Assembly (NCBI RefSeq): GCF_000234665.1
Contig: NC_018338.1
Coordinates: 516,084-531,083 of the forward strand
DNA from: Leishmania mexicana MHOM/GT/2001/U1103
Lineage: Eukaryota > Euglenozoa > Kinetoplastea > Trypanosomatida > Trypanosomatidae
DNA: 15,000 nt
Direction of reading: 5' to 3'
Shown: positions 1 through 7,220 of the stretch, piece by piece
How the letters are laid out: each line of letters opens with the position of its first letter
Numbering within the stretch: position 1 is the stretch's first letter
Translations under genes and position numbers: made by a program
Notes under the pieces: generated by a model
What the model saw: only the letters and a program-made list of their open reading frames with translations
Told to the model about the DNA's origin: nothing
Databases searched by the model: none

Positions 1-1
1 A

Positions 2-121
2 GTCAACGACAGGAAGAAGAAGGGCGCCCGTGACAACCGTCTCTGCATCACGACAGCGCCGCCGTTTGTTCAGTTGGCTTCTCACGGAGCACGAACTCTC
101 AAAGGAAGGGAACAGAAGTAG
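2..121 (+). CDS. possible 3' end of an upstream gene (partial, weak)
   Basis: The frame starting at base 2 is open for 39 codons and ends at TAG 119-121. Its first 20 or so codons (reading VNDRKKKGARDNRLCITTAP) have the G/C-rich third positions of the confident genes here, and the stretch is not pyrimidine-rich like the following 500 bases. The other two forward frames stop at 31-33 and about 136-138. It could be the basic C-terminus of a gene beginning before the window, or simply 3' UTR. There is too little sequence to name a family. Confidence 0.3.
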   Translation, partial: VNDRKKKGARDNRLCITTAPPFVQLASHGARTLKGREQK

Positions 122-237
122 ACAAAGAAGAGAAAGGTGAAAGGTGGTCACGGACTCTCTCACCTCACCCACCACGATCGATTTCCAGTGCCTGAGCGAG
201 GGGCAGTACATCAGTCATCGCCAACGCTCCCTCATCC

Positions 238-337
238 GGTCTCTCTTTTTTTTGTTTGTTTCCCGCGTGCTTCTCTTTTCCGCATCCCCCCTTCCCTCCC
301 TTTCCTCTCTCACGATCTCTCTCTCTCGCTTGTGCAG
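238..337 (+). promoter_or_regulatory. candidate trans-splice acceptor 1 (polypyrimidine tract + AG 336-337)
   Basis: Almost 100 bases are nearly pure C/T, and the first strong CAG afterwards is at 335-337. By tract length this is the strongest acceptor upstream of the OTU gene. Use of it would give a 5' UTR of about 400 nt with upstream ATGs, for example at 385. Confidence 0.45.
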
Positions 338-507
338 CTCCACGGGGTGAGACTTTTGCGTGGTTGTCTGCGCATCTTCAACGTATGCGTGTGTGTGCAG
401 GTGTTGCGGCATCACTGCAATTTGGCTTTTGTGTGCTTGCTTTTACTGCGTTGTGGCTGAGGTGTGTCGGTCTCTGTGCGGTGGCGTTCCACCAAAAAAA
501 AAACGCC

Positions 508-570
508 TTTTTTTCTCTACCTGCCCTGTTGCGATATCTCTTCTCTCCACTTTCGCTGCTGTTCTGTGAG
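508..570 (+). promoter_or_regulatory. candidate trans-splice acceptor 2 (AG 569-570)
   Basis: A second pyrimidine tract is followed by an AG at 569-570. No ATG lies between this AG and the start codon at 740, so the resulting 169-nt leader would be free of upstream start codons. Confidence 0.4.
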
Positions 571-642
571 GCTGTTTTCGTAGCCCGGCACCCGTCGTAG
601 AGGCACGTAGCAGCAGCGATCCGGTGGTGTATCTCCGCCGCG

Positions 643-720
643 CCGTTCTTCTTTGCTACTGCTTCGTTCCTTTTCTGCACTGTGTACGTGTACACAACCC
701 ACTCACCCGCCTACCCCGAG
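643..720 (+). promoter_or_regulatory. candidate trans-splice acceptor 3 (AG 719-720)
   Basis: A third tract around 643-677 has its first downstream AG at 719-720, at the beginning of a run of CAG triplets. It would leave a very short 19-nt leader before the ATG at 740. The CAGCAGCAG run offers several AGs a few bases apart. Confidence 0.35.
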
Positions 721-739
721 CAGCAGCAGCAGTGCGTGG

Positions 740-2773
740 ATGGAGTACCTAGATAATCTCTTGAACAGGAAGATTGAGCGGGAGCGGCTCAGCGCGGGCG
801 GTATTGACGCGTCGTCATCGTCTGCAGCTTCGGCTGCCGGAACTAGCGGCAAAGATGTTGAAGGACCGGGCACTACTGGGGATAGGCAGCTCAAGTCTGC
901 GGCACCGCGACTGTGTTGGCTCTGCAACCGAACAAGTCCCTTGCGCTTCCGTTTACAAGGAGGTATCCACCTCTGCTTTACTTGCTTCCGGGCGTCGTAC
1001 TTGTCGCTGCTTCTCCCCATCATCAACACACCTGCCAGGCGCGCGAGTGACGCGAGATTCTTGAAGCTGATTGGCAGCATTGAGAATGAGAGAGCAGTGT
1101 CCATGTCGTCTCCAACTGAGGAGTTACTCGCCAGCATGTACGGCGAGGTAATTGAGCCACAACAGGCATCGTTCGTGATGAGCTCGTCCATGATGCGGCT
1201 GCGGCGAGAGGAGGAGGAGAGGCGCCTACTGTCGGCGACGCAGCGCCCTCACAGCGGTGGTGCCGCCAGCTTCACGAAGAGCTTCAAATCCTTTTGGAAT
1301 TGTCCCCTGTGTACCTTCCTGAACGCGGCCGTCGCGCGCGAGTGCGAGGCGTGCGGGTTCGTTAATCCGGGCGAGGTCACCTGCCCCGTCTGCAAGGCTC
1401 GCTGCTCCCTCGGCATGATAAGCACCTCGTCGCCCGAGGAGAACCCCGCCAGCAGGTGCAAGACCGGCGAGCCTCATTGCATCTGGAACTGCCGCGAGTG
1501 CGGCGGGCTCAACACCCTCGACGGTGACCGCTGCACGTCGTGCCGCCAGCCGCGCTACTGGGCATGCTCGCAGTGCACGGCACTGCACCACATGGCGCGT
1601 GGCGAGGATGGCTTGCGCTACTGTCCCACCTGCGGCGCCTACAACACCCCGGGTGACATCTTGGTTGGTCAGGCAAAGATCGACCAAGAGACCAAGTATG
1701 TGGGTATGGTGGCGAGGCAGCAGAGTGCGGCGCAGCGGCGCAAGGGCGGCAACAAGGATCATGACCACAACCGCGGTGACTCACGGGCTGCAGCAGGCGG
1801 TGCTGCCGAGGCGAAAGCCGACGACCAAATTGTCTTCGGTGTTAACGACGCCCATACGCTGGAGGAGCTGGAGCGGCAGAAGCAAATCGCAAACAATGAA
1901 AAACGGCTGCTTTCCCGCCTGAACCAGTTGAACATTTCCCGAAACCTGCAGAAGACGGACGGCAACTGCCTCTTCAGTGCTCTGGCGAACCAGCTCTTTG
2001 GGCAGCCACGGCTGCATTACCTCGTCCGCTCTCTCGCTACCGCGTACATGAGCGAGCACCCAGAAGACTACGCCATCCTCTTCGACGGCGCGGCGGAGTG
2101 GAAGAAGTACCTGACAACGATGAAGGAGCAGGGAACCTGGGGTGATGAGCTATGCCTCAACGCTGCCGCCCGTTGCTTTCGGGTTAACATCCACGTCATC
2201 ACGAGCGACCAGGAGCGCTGGCACATTGTGTTCCAGCACGACCAGCTAGGGCGCACGCGCACGATTCGCAGCGACGAGGCTGCGAGGGAGACCAGCATGG
2301 CGCAGACTTTTACCACGTATGAAGGTGTGTCGCTGTTTCTCGCCTACCTTTCCCCAGTGCATTACGACGACATCACCCCCTCACCTGTGGCACACCTCCA
2401 GCTTGGCGAGTTGCTCAGCGGGGAGCTGAACAAGCGCATGAAGCGCAATCAGACGACACACAGTCCCAGTGAAAGTGGTAGCAGCACTCCGGCATCAGCA
2501 TCAGCAGGCCCCAGCGGCGGAGTCCGCTGGGCAGATGCTTCCAACTTTTCACACCTGCCTTCCCATCTGCTTCCCGCGCCTCCGGCTAAACTGCGCACGA
2601 AGTCGTCTGATGACATTGTGAAGTCGTGCCTGGAGTCATCGAGCGTGCCAAACACGGCGATACCCCAGGTGCCACGCTCGCGCCCGCATTCCTGCAAGCC
2701 GAACAAATACAAGAGTTCGGAGCCGCCGTCGCCGGCTAGCTTACACAGCTTGCCTAACGAGTACACATGCTAG
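740..2773 (+). CDS. OTU-family cysteine deubiquitinase with tandem RanBP2/NZF-type zinc fingers
   Basis: A 677-aa predicted cysteine protease removing ubiquitin from substrates or chains, probably cytosolic or nuclear (no signal peptide or membrane segment). The OTU domain is at about 400-545. The catalytic-loop signature TDGNCLFSAL places Asp407 and Cys410, and a C-terminal SPVHYDD segment supplies the likely catalytic His541. Ahead of it lie zinc-binding modules: a CxxC-x16-CxxC pair (C59, C62, C79, C82), a canonical RanBP2/NZF finger (W186, C188, C191, N195, C202, C205) with the Thr-Phe pair that binds ubiquitin in NZFs, further cysteines at 215-247, a second finger (W249, C251, C254, N258, C265, C268) and a third variant (W274, C276, C279, C295, C298). 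The C-terminus (about 550-677) is Ser/Pro-rich and probably disordered. The frame is open back to 653 but only from TTG; the ATG at 740 is the first in-frame ATG. The fold is similar in order to human TRABID (ZRANB1), although orthology is not proven. Confidence 0.9.
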   Translation: MEYLDNLLNRKIERERLSAGGIDASSSSAASAAGTSGKDVEGPGTTGDRQLKSAAPRLCWLCNRTSPLRFRLQGGIHLCFTCFRASYLSLLLPIINTPARRASDARFLKLIGSIENERAVSMSSPTEELLASMYGEVIEPQQASFVMSSSMMRLRREEEERRLLSATQRPHSGGAASFTKSFKSFWNCPLCTFLNAAVARECEACGFVNPGEVTCPVCKARCSLGMISTSSPEENPASRCKTGEPHCIWNCRECGGLNTLDGDRCTSCRQPRYWACSQCTALHHMARGEDGLRYCPTCGAYNTPGDILVGQAKIDQETKYVGMVARQQSAAQRRKGGNKDHDHNRGDSRAAAGGAAEAKADDQIVFGVNDAHTLEELERQKQIANNEKRLLSRLNQLNISRNLQKTDGNCLFSALANQLFGQPRLHYLVRSLATAYMSEHPEDYAILFDGAAEWKKYLTTMKEQGTWGDELCLNAAARCFRVNIHVITSDQERWHIVFQHDQLGRTRTIRSDEAARETSMAQTFTTYEGVSLFLAYLSPVHYDDITPSPVAHLQLGELLSGELNKRMKRNQTTHSPSESGSSTPASASAGPSGGVRWADASNFSHLPSHLLPAPPAKLRTKSSDDIVKSCLESSSVPNTAIPQVPRSRPHSCKPNKYKSSEPPSPASLHSLPNEYTC

Positions 2774-2800
2774 CTGAACTTCTGTGCCCAGCGTGCGGAC

Positions 2801-2820
2801 GGGGAGGGAGGGGGACGAGG
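2801..2820 (+). other. G-rich tract just after the OTU stop codon
   Basis: G-runs of 4, 3 and 5 are separated by single A's, with GG pairs on both sides, starting 27 nt after the stop codon. It can form a two-tier RNA quadruplex, or a three-tier one only with an interrupted run. It is the weakest member of a set of similar tracts at 9791, 13220 and 14420. Confidence 0.4.
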
Positions 2821-3225
2821 CGCCAAAGAGGGCACAGCCAGGGAGCGCGCTCACGTATATGCGTTCGCCTTCCGCTTCTTTTCATTGTGGGTGCGCGCAT
2901 CAGCGTGTTTGCGCGCGGGCGACATACGAAAGAGGTGACCTATTTGATAGACCTGTGGCCTCACCGATCCCTCGACGTGTCGAACATGACTACGGCGGCT
3001 GCCTCTCGCTCTCCACGTGTGTCGGGGACTCTTCTGACCTTCTCATTCTGTTACCTGGTTCTCTCCCTTCCAACGTCGTCATCTCTCCCTCTCCCTCTCT
3101 TGGGCATGCGCGTCCTTGTGACCGCTTTGCCGTTTCTTTCTCCCTCTCGCCCTTTGTCTGTTTTTCTTTTGTTTTGTTTTGCCTCTCCCCTCTTGCTCGT
3201 GTGTTCGCTGCTGATTTTATTTTCT

Positions 3226-3256
3226 CACACACACACACACACGCACACGCACACAC
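3226..3256 (+). repeat. CA microsatellite
   Basis: About 15 CA dinucleotides with two CG interruptions, directly after a long pyrimidine tract. It is almost perfectly complementary to the TG tract at 3773-3801. Confidence 0.95.
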
Positions 3257-3772
3257 CGTTTCTCGTTGCGCACCTAGCCTGTGAACTGACTGCAGACCGG
3301 CGAAGAGTGCGGGAGGAGCACAAAAGGGACCGTGAAACGGGTGCGCTGAATGGGGATGTTGCGCGCGTGTTCAGCGAGGCGAAGAGAAAAGGGACAGAGG
3401 AAGAGCAAGAATGACCACCAGTAGCTGGCGGTGACGTGCACGGTGACTGTGCGATGCCAAGAAGCCGACTCCGGTGGGTGCGTGTTCGTGGCTCTTGTTC
3501 GTGCGCATATGCGTGGTTGGTCTCCCCCCTCTCCTTTCCTCTCTTCGCTTTCCTTCTCTCTCTGTGTCTGCGAGTTTGCAAGCTGCTGCGGATTGATGGG
3601 AGCGCGTCGCACGACGGGCTCTTGCATTCGTCTTTCCTCCTCCACGAAAGGGGGCATTATATGAAAGCACGCACACAAAGACGTTTGTTCGCTGCGTGGG
3701 AGAGCATGAACATGTTTATTTTATTTTATTTACTGGCTTACGATGTGTTCCCCAATTCGTTCTTCGTCCTGC

Positions 3773-3801
3773 GTGTGTGCGTGTGTGCGTGTGTGTGTGT
3801 A
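3773..3801 (+). repeat. TG microsatellite
   Basis: About 14 TG units with CG interruptions at spacing similar to those in the CA tract at 3226-3256. The reverse complement differs from that tract mainly by one dinucleotide. Confidence 0.95.
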
Positions 3802-4316
3802 TGCGCCTACCAGCAATGACTCTTATTGGTTTCTTCGTCCCAAGTCGGAGTTGCCTCCGTTGGCTTTGTGCAATGCCCAACGTTGAGCGCCGTCTTTTCT
3901 TTTTCTGCCCTTGTTTAGTTGCTAGTCATTGCTGCGTGTGGCAGTTGTCACCGACCGTGCCGTCACCCTCACTTTGTTTGTCTCCGCTTTTCTCCGCCCT
4001 CCTTCTTCTTCCCCCCTTTTGTTTTTCTATGGCCCTTTTCTGTTGATGATCACGGGTTTGTCGCTGCTTCTGTTCCCCAACGCGTTCGCTTCGCGCTTGC
4101 TCATGTGGACGGTCTGGCCGGCCTCTTGCTTCCCCCACCCGTGTGATGGGTGCGGAATGGCTACGGGAGAAGAGAGGCGTGTACGGAACAGCCGAAGAGG
4201 AACGTGTGCACGTGCACCCACACTGCCCATCCCCTTTTTCCAAGCTCACACCCATTCCTTCTACCGGAGAATCAACAGATAATACCGAAACATCTTGCGA
4301 TGCGGACGCACAGGCA

Positions 4317-4476
4317 ATGATAAAAAAAAAGGAAACATGGTTGCCCCAAGTGCGCCCGGCATGCAAAGTACTCCCGCTTTACCAAGAAACGATCCAAAGA
4401 GGCTGTGCAGGAGCTACTCGAGGCGGTGCAGCAATGTGCGAACAAGCTGCAGTGCCTACAAGACGCACACTCATAG
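4317..4476 (+). pseudogene. possible short, frameshifted coding remnant (unrecognised)
   Basis: Downstream of an A9 run (4322-4330) a frame reads KHGCPKCARHAKYSRFTKKR, then a Gln/Glu/Leu-rich probable helix, ending at TAG 4474-4476. It has roughly 64% G/C at third positions and sits in a non-pyrimidine block. It has no ATG of its own because a TAA lies at 4321-4323. The frame upstream of the A9 run carries ATGs at 4146 and 4317. The two frames differ by one base exactly at the homopolymer, so a one-base indel there (real or sequencing) would separate what was once one small ORF. An H-x-C-x2-C-x2-H pattern is visible. It matches no family that I recognise and could be chance. Confidence 0.22.
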
Positions 4477-5067
4477 GCCAACATGTAAGGTGGGGTGTAG
4501 AAAGGTGCAGAAGAAGAAAAGGTATACCGCTGAGTTAATGAATGCGTTGATGGCTTCACTTGTCTGAGCTTATTTTAGAAGTGAACAGCGCCACATGCAC
4601 GGATGCCCAGCTGTGTGTTTAGGTGCGTGTGGCTGGGCTGCTTGAGGTTGTGCTTTGCTTTTCTCTGCGGCGGTCTCCCAGCTCTTTCCCTTCTTTCAAT
4701 CGCGTTCAACTCACGCGACTACTTCTTGTTGGAAAGGATGGACGGCGTGGACGCTGCCTCACGGACACTGGCGCTCATCTGCCCACTCGCTTTCGCTTGC
4801 CCATTTTCTGCCCCCCCCCTTCCTCCTCCCCCTCCTATTGTCCGTTTCGCTGCTGCGTTACATCCTCCACGTATCTCCGTACTCCCTGCGTGATCCATTC
4901 ACGGGCGTACACACGCAAGAAACACACATATATACATACCCACATACACGAACCCAGTCGCGCACTCACGTGCGCACATTGAGGGGAGTGAGAGAGAAGA
5001 ACGGACGCCTCGCGCTCTTCTCATCCTCATTCCGCCGCCCTCGCCCCACACCACCGTAGACAAGACT

Positions 5068-5100
5068 GTCTTCCCTTTTTCGCCTTTCTGTCTTCTCTAG
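5068..5100 (+). promoter_or_regulatory. trans-splice acceptor of the ABT1-like gene (AG 5099-5100)
   Basis: A 30-base C/T tract ends directly in CTAG, giving a 58-nt 5' UTR whose first ATG is the start at 5159. It is the cleanest acceptor/start pair in the window. Confidence 0.65.
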
Positions 5101-5158
5101 TCGTCTACGTCGTCACCCACACGTGGACACGGGGAGGAGCGACGCAGGAGGGCGAGGG

Positions 5159-5857
5159 ATGAGCCTTTTAGAGGAGCGCTACGCTCCGCCGTCGCAGCGC
5201 GGCGTGCTCTACTTTAATACCATCCCGCGCGACATGCGACCGCAGGAGATTCGACTGCACTTCAATCGTTACGGGGAAATTCGTCGCATGAAGTTCATTC
5301 CCTTCCCGAAGAAGGCGCGCCGCCCGGGCGGACCGCTTCTCCCGTTGCAGTACAAGGAGGGCTGGATGGAGTTCACCTCTGCTAGCGATGCGCAACATGC
5401 GGCTCAGTGCATGAATGGTCAGCCGATCGACGTGAAGCGGCAGCGTCGGTGCTACGGTCAGCTGTGGACAGTGCGCTTCATGGACGGGTTCACGTGGGAC
5501 TCGCTGTTGGAGGAGGCGGAGGGGAAGCGGCGTGCTCGGCGTGCGGCCGAGGTGGAGGCGCGCAGAGCAGAGCGGTCGATGAACGAGGCATATCGGCGGA
5601 TGGTGATACAGGCGGAGCAGCAGCGGAAGGCGAAGCGGCGCCCTCGCGAGAAAGTGGAGGCGGCCAGCGACAGCGGCACCGGTGCACAAGGCGATGCGTC
5701 AAACCCATCCGTCGCTACAGACAGTGGAGCTTCATGTGTTCGCGGCGGTACATGTCGTAGTGTTGCAGCTAAGTCTTACACGAAGCCGAAGGCGCATTCG
5801 GCGAAAAAGTCCGAGCTCGACCCCACGAAGAAGCTTAAGAGGCGTCGGGACGTGTAG
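5159..5857 (+). CDS. ABT1: ABT1/Esf2-like RRM protein, small-subunit ribosome biogenesis
   Basis: A 232-aa protein of the ABT1 (human) / Esf2 (yeast) family. Esf2 is a nucleolar component of the U3-containing SSU processome that partners the helicase Dbp8 in 18S rRNA maturation. An RRM-like domain spans about 15-108: GVLYFNTIPRDMRPQEI forms the first strand and helix entry, a YKEGWMEF segment at 65-72 is the family's RNP1-like strand, and GQLWTVRFMDGFTWDSLLEE (100-119) is the characteristic Esf2/ABT1 end of the domain. A charged Arg/Glu helix follows at about 118-168, then a low-complexity tail ending in a basic KKLKRRR, a likely nuclear or nucleolar signal. Length fits the family. The frame is open upstream to 5123 only from GTG; the first in-frame ATG is 5159, which also sits just behind a strong acceptor. 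Its neighbours are functionally unrelated, as is usual in these clusters. Confidence 0.88.
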   Translation: MSLLEERYAPPSQRGVLYFNTIPRDMRPQEIRLHFNRYGEIRRMKFIPFPKKARRPGGPLLPLQYKEGWMEFTSASDAQHAAQCMNGQPIDVKRQRRCYGQLWTVRFMDGFTWDSLLEEAEGKRRARRAAEVEARRAERSMNEAYRRMVIQAEQQRKAKRRPREKVEAASDSGTGAQGDASNPSVATDSGASCVRGGTCRSVAAKSYTKPKAHSAKKSELDPTKKLKRRRDV

Positions 5858-6260
5858 CAGCGAGCAAGCTGGAGCAGGTGGTGCTGAAGCGATCGGGGGA
5901 AGGAGACAGCACATGGCAGCCTGTAGGAGCTGCCTCATCCGTGCGACACTATTCCTCCTGCCTATATCGGCTCTCTGTTCATCTTTGCCGTTCGCTCGAG
6001 CTGTCTCTGCTCTGGTCTCGCAATCTCGGTTTCTCTGGAGTGGCGCCCATGGGGACTTTCGCGCAAGTTACCGCAGCGTGAGCAGATCCGCTTGTGCGCG
6101 TATTGTGTGCGGTACAAACGTGCTCATCTTTTCGCTGTAAAAGGCGCAGTAAACCAAGCGATCAACAACACAAGGCACAACACAATCCTGTCGCTGCGTA
6201 GAGGCGCATGGTCGAAGGAGAGGCCATGCGAATGGACACATGTCTGCTCACGCTTGCTTG

Positions 6261-6310
6261 TTGGTCTTTTCTATTTCTTTTCACACCCTTCTCCCATCCT
6301 TCTCTTGCAG
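6261..6310 (+). promoter_or_regulatory. strong candidate trans-splice acceptor (AG 6309-6310)
   Basis: A long C/T tract ends in TTGCAG. It lies 910 nt upstream of the ThrRS ATG, which is unusually far for its acceptor, so it may serve a separate short transcript or an alternative long leader. Confidence 0.5.
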
Positions 6311-6357
6311 AGTGAAAGGAGGAAAAGAAGAGGCGCTTCGAGGTGGAGCAGCCCCCG

Positions 6358-6516
6358 ATGAAGACAGTGCTCACGCGAGTTGGCTACCCCAACGCCATGC
6401 GAGGTGCTCTCTCTCCCTGCCCCTCTCTCACGCTTGTCCTCTCCATCGTTCTTTTTCACTCTCGCGCTCCTCGTGCATCTCGACGTGTGCACACACATCA
6501 CATGCGCGCATCCTGA
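6358..6516 (+). CDS. possible small ORF, 52 aa, unrecognised
   Basis: The first ATG after the acceptor at 6310 opens a 52-codon frame ending at TGA 6514-6516. Its first 15 codons read MKTVLTRVGYPNAMR with mostly G/C third positions, and the same frame is coding-like back to TGA 6313-6315 without an earlier ATG. The second half runs into a pyrimidine tract and is hydrophobic, then His/Arg-rich, so only the first part looks protein-like. It may be a genuine micro-gene, an upstream ORF of a long ThrRS leader, or chance. Confidence 0.2.
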   Translation: MKTVLTRVGYPNAMRGALSPCPSLTLVLSIVLFHSRAPRASRRVHTHHMRAS

Positions 6517-7000
6517 CGCACGGCAAACGTACGTCCTCGGCCCCCGCATGTAGCGCCACCCCTCACTTCCCCCCTCACCCCCTCCCCGTTTTCAACAGCC
6601 ACACAAGCCAACGAACTAACCAGAATCGAAGCAAATTAGGGACTACCTGCCCGCCTACACGCACGCCCCATAACGCGCTCTCTTCACCTCCGACGTGCTG
6701 CCCTCATCCGCTTTTTTCTCCCTCTCTTTTGTGCGTGTGTGTGTGCGTTCTTTTCTCTCGTGGTTGGTTGGAACTTTAATCCTGATTGGTTCGTGGCCAA
6801 GTTAACGCAATCACCCACCTCTACGGCTGTTGTCGTCGTGCGCGTGCGTGTGCGTGTGTGCGCCCCCTCAATAGACAAGAGGCAAGCCGAGAAAGAAAGC
6901 GAGAGAAAAGTCAGCAGCGGCAGCTCTGTGATGTGCTGTGCCTTTGCGTACGCGTACGTGTCTCAGCAGTCTTGACCCAAGCGAAAAAAAAAACGGCCTC

Positions 7001-7024
7001 GCTCTCTCAGCTCCGCGTCTTCAG
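7001..7024 (+). promoter_or_regulatory. candidate trans-splice acceptors for ThrRS (AG 7009-7010 and 7023-7024)
   Basis: Short C/T tracts end in CTCAG at 7010 and TTCAG at 7024. Neither leader contains an ATG before the start at 7221, giving 5' UTRs of about 196-210 nt. A further tract with AG at 7214-7215 would leave only 5 nt before the ATG. Confidence 0.35.
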
Positions 7025-7220
7025 CTCGCCATCTGCGACGTGCTTTGGACGTGGTTCTCGCTTGCTATTCTCGTACCGTGCTCCCCCGTCTGCGTGTGCG
7101 AGTATCCCTAGCGGTCTGCTTAGCTCCGCAGCTGAGTGCTTCCGCTGCGGCTCCCTCTGCGTCTCGCATCGCAGCTTCTTTTCCTCTTCGTCTGTTGCGT
7201 GCAACTCGACCTCAGCCACC

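Larger units (their letters stand above)
122..739 (+). other. intergenic / 5' leader region of the OTU gene
   Basis: No convincing gene is present. The top strand is dominated by C/T runs typical of the DNA upstream of trypanosomatid trans-splice sites, with an A10 run near 495. The overlapping open frames here are low-complexity Ser/Leu/Phe/Pro translations of pyrimidine tracts. Three candidate spliced-leader acceptors are annotated separately. Confidence 0.7.
2774..5158 (+). other. intergenic region between the OTU and ABT1-like genes
   Basis: This 2.4-kb stretch contains no confident gene and should hold the 3' UTR of the OTU mRNA and the 5' leader of the next gene. Pyrimidine tracts (about 3050-3225, 3955-4045, 4795-4860) alternate with purine-rich blocks (about 3298-3420, 4150-4200, 4315-4530). 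Open frames such as 2767-3414 and 3436-3819 translate CA/TG repeats into Thr-His or Cys-Val runs and are not credible. The region is long enough to conceal a small gene; see the candidate at 4317-4476. Confidence 0.7.
5858..7220 (+). other. intergenic region between the ABT1-like and ThrRS genes
   Basis: This holds the 3' UTR of the ABT1-like gene and the leader of ThrRS. It contains pyrimidine tracts at about 6260-6308, 6408-6480 and 6700-6760, GT-rich microsatellites near 6730-6745 and 6838-6860, and a run of nine A's near 6985. No confident gene is seen. A 52-codon ORF follows the strong acceptor at 6310. Confidence 0.7.

Noticed and set aside
653..739. N-terminal extension of 29 codons on the OTU protease
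   Set aside because: The extension opens with TTG and contains no ATG. The first ATG of the frame is at 740, and an acceptor AG lies at 719-720.
1226..1768. 180-codon minus-strand frame opposite the zinc-finger segment
   Set aside because: It is a shadow of the OTU gene, Ala/Arg-rich without domains.
2767..3414. 215-codon + strand ORF beginning at the OTU stop
   Set aside because: It starts 4 bases before the stop codon of the preceding gene and runs through CA repeats (poly Thr-His) and pyrimidine tracts. It lacks its own acceptor and any domain.
5123..5158. N-terminal extension of 12 codons on the ABT1-like protein
   Set aside because: It begins with GTG. The first ATG is at 5159, 58 nt after a strong acceptor.
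6400..6410. GAG/GTGCTC junction after the coding-like start at 6358 as a cis-intron donor
   Set aside because: Cis-introns are known in very few trypanosomatid genes, and no acceptor joining to a continuing coding frame was found before ThrRS.
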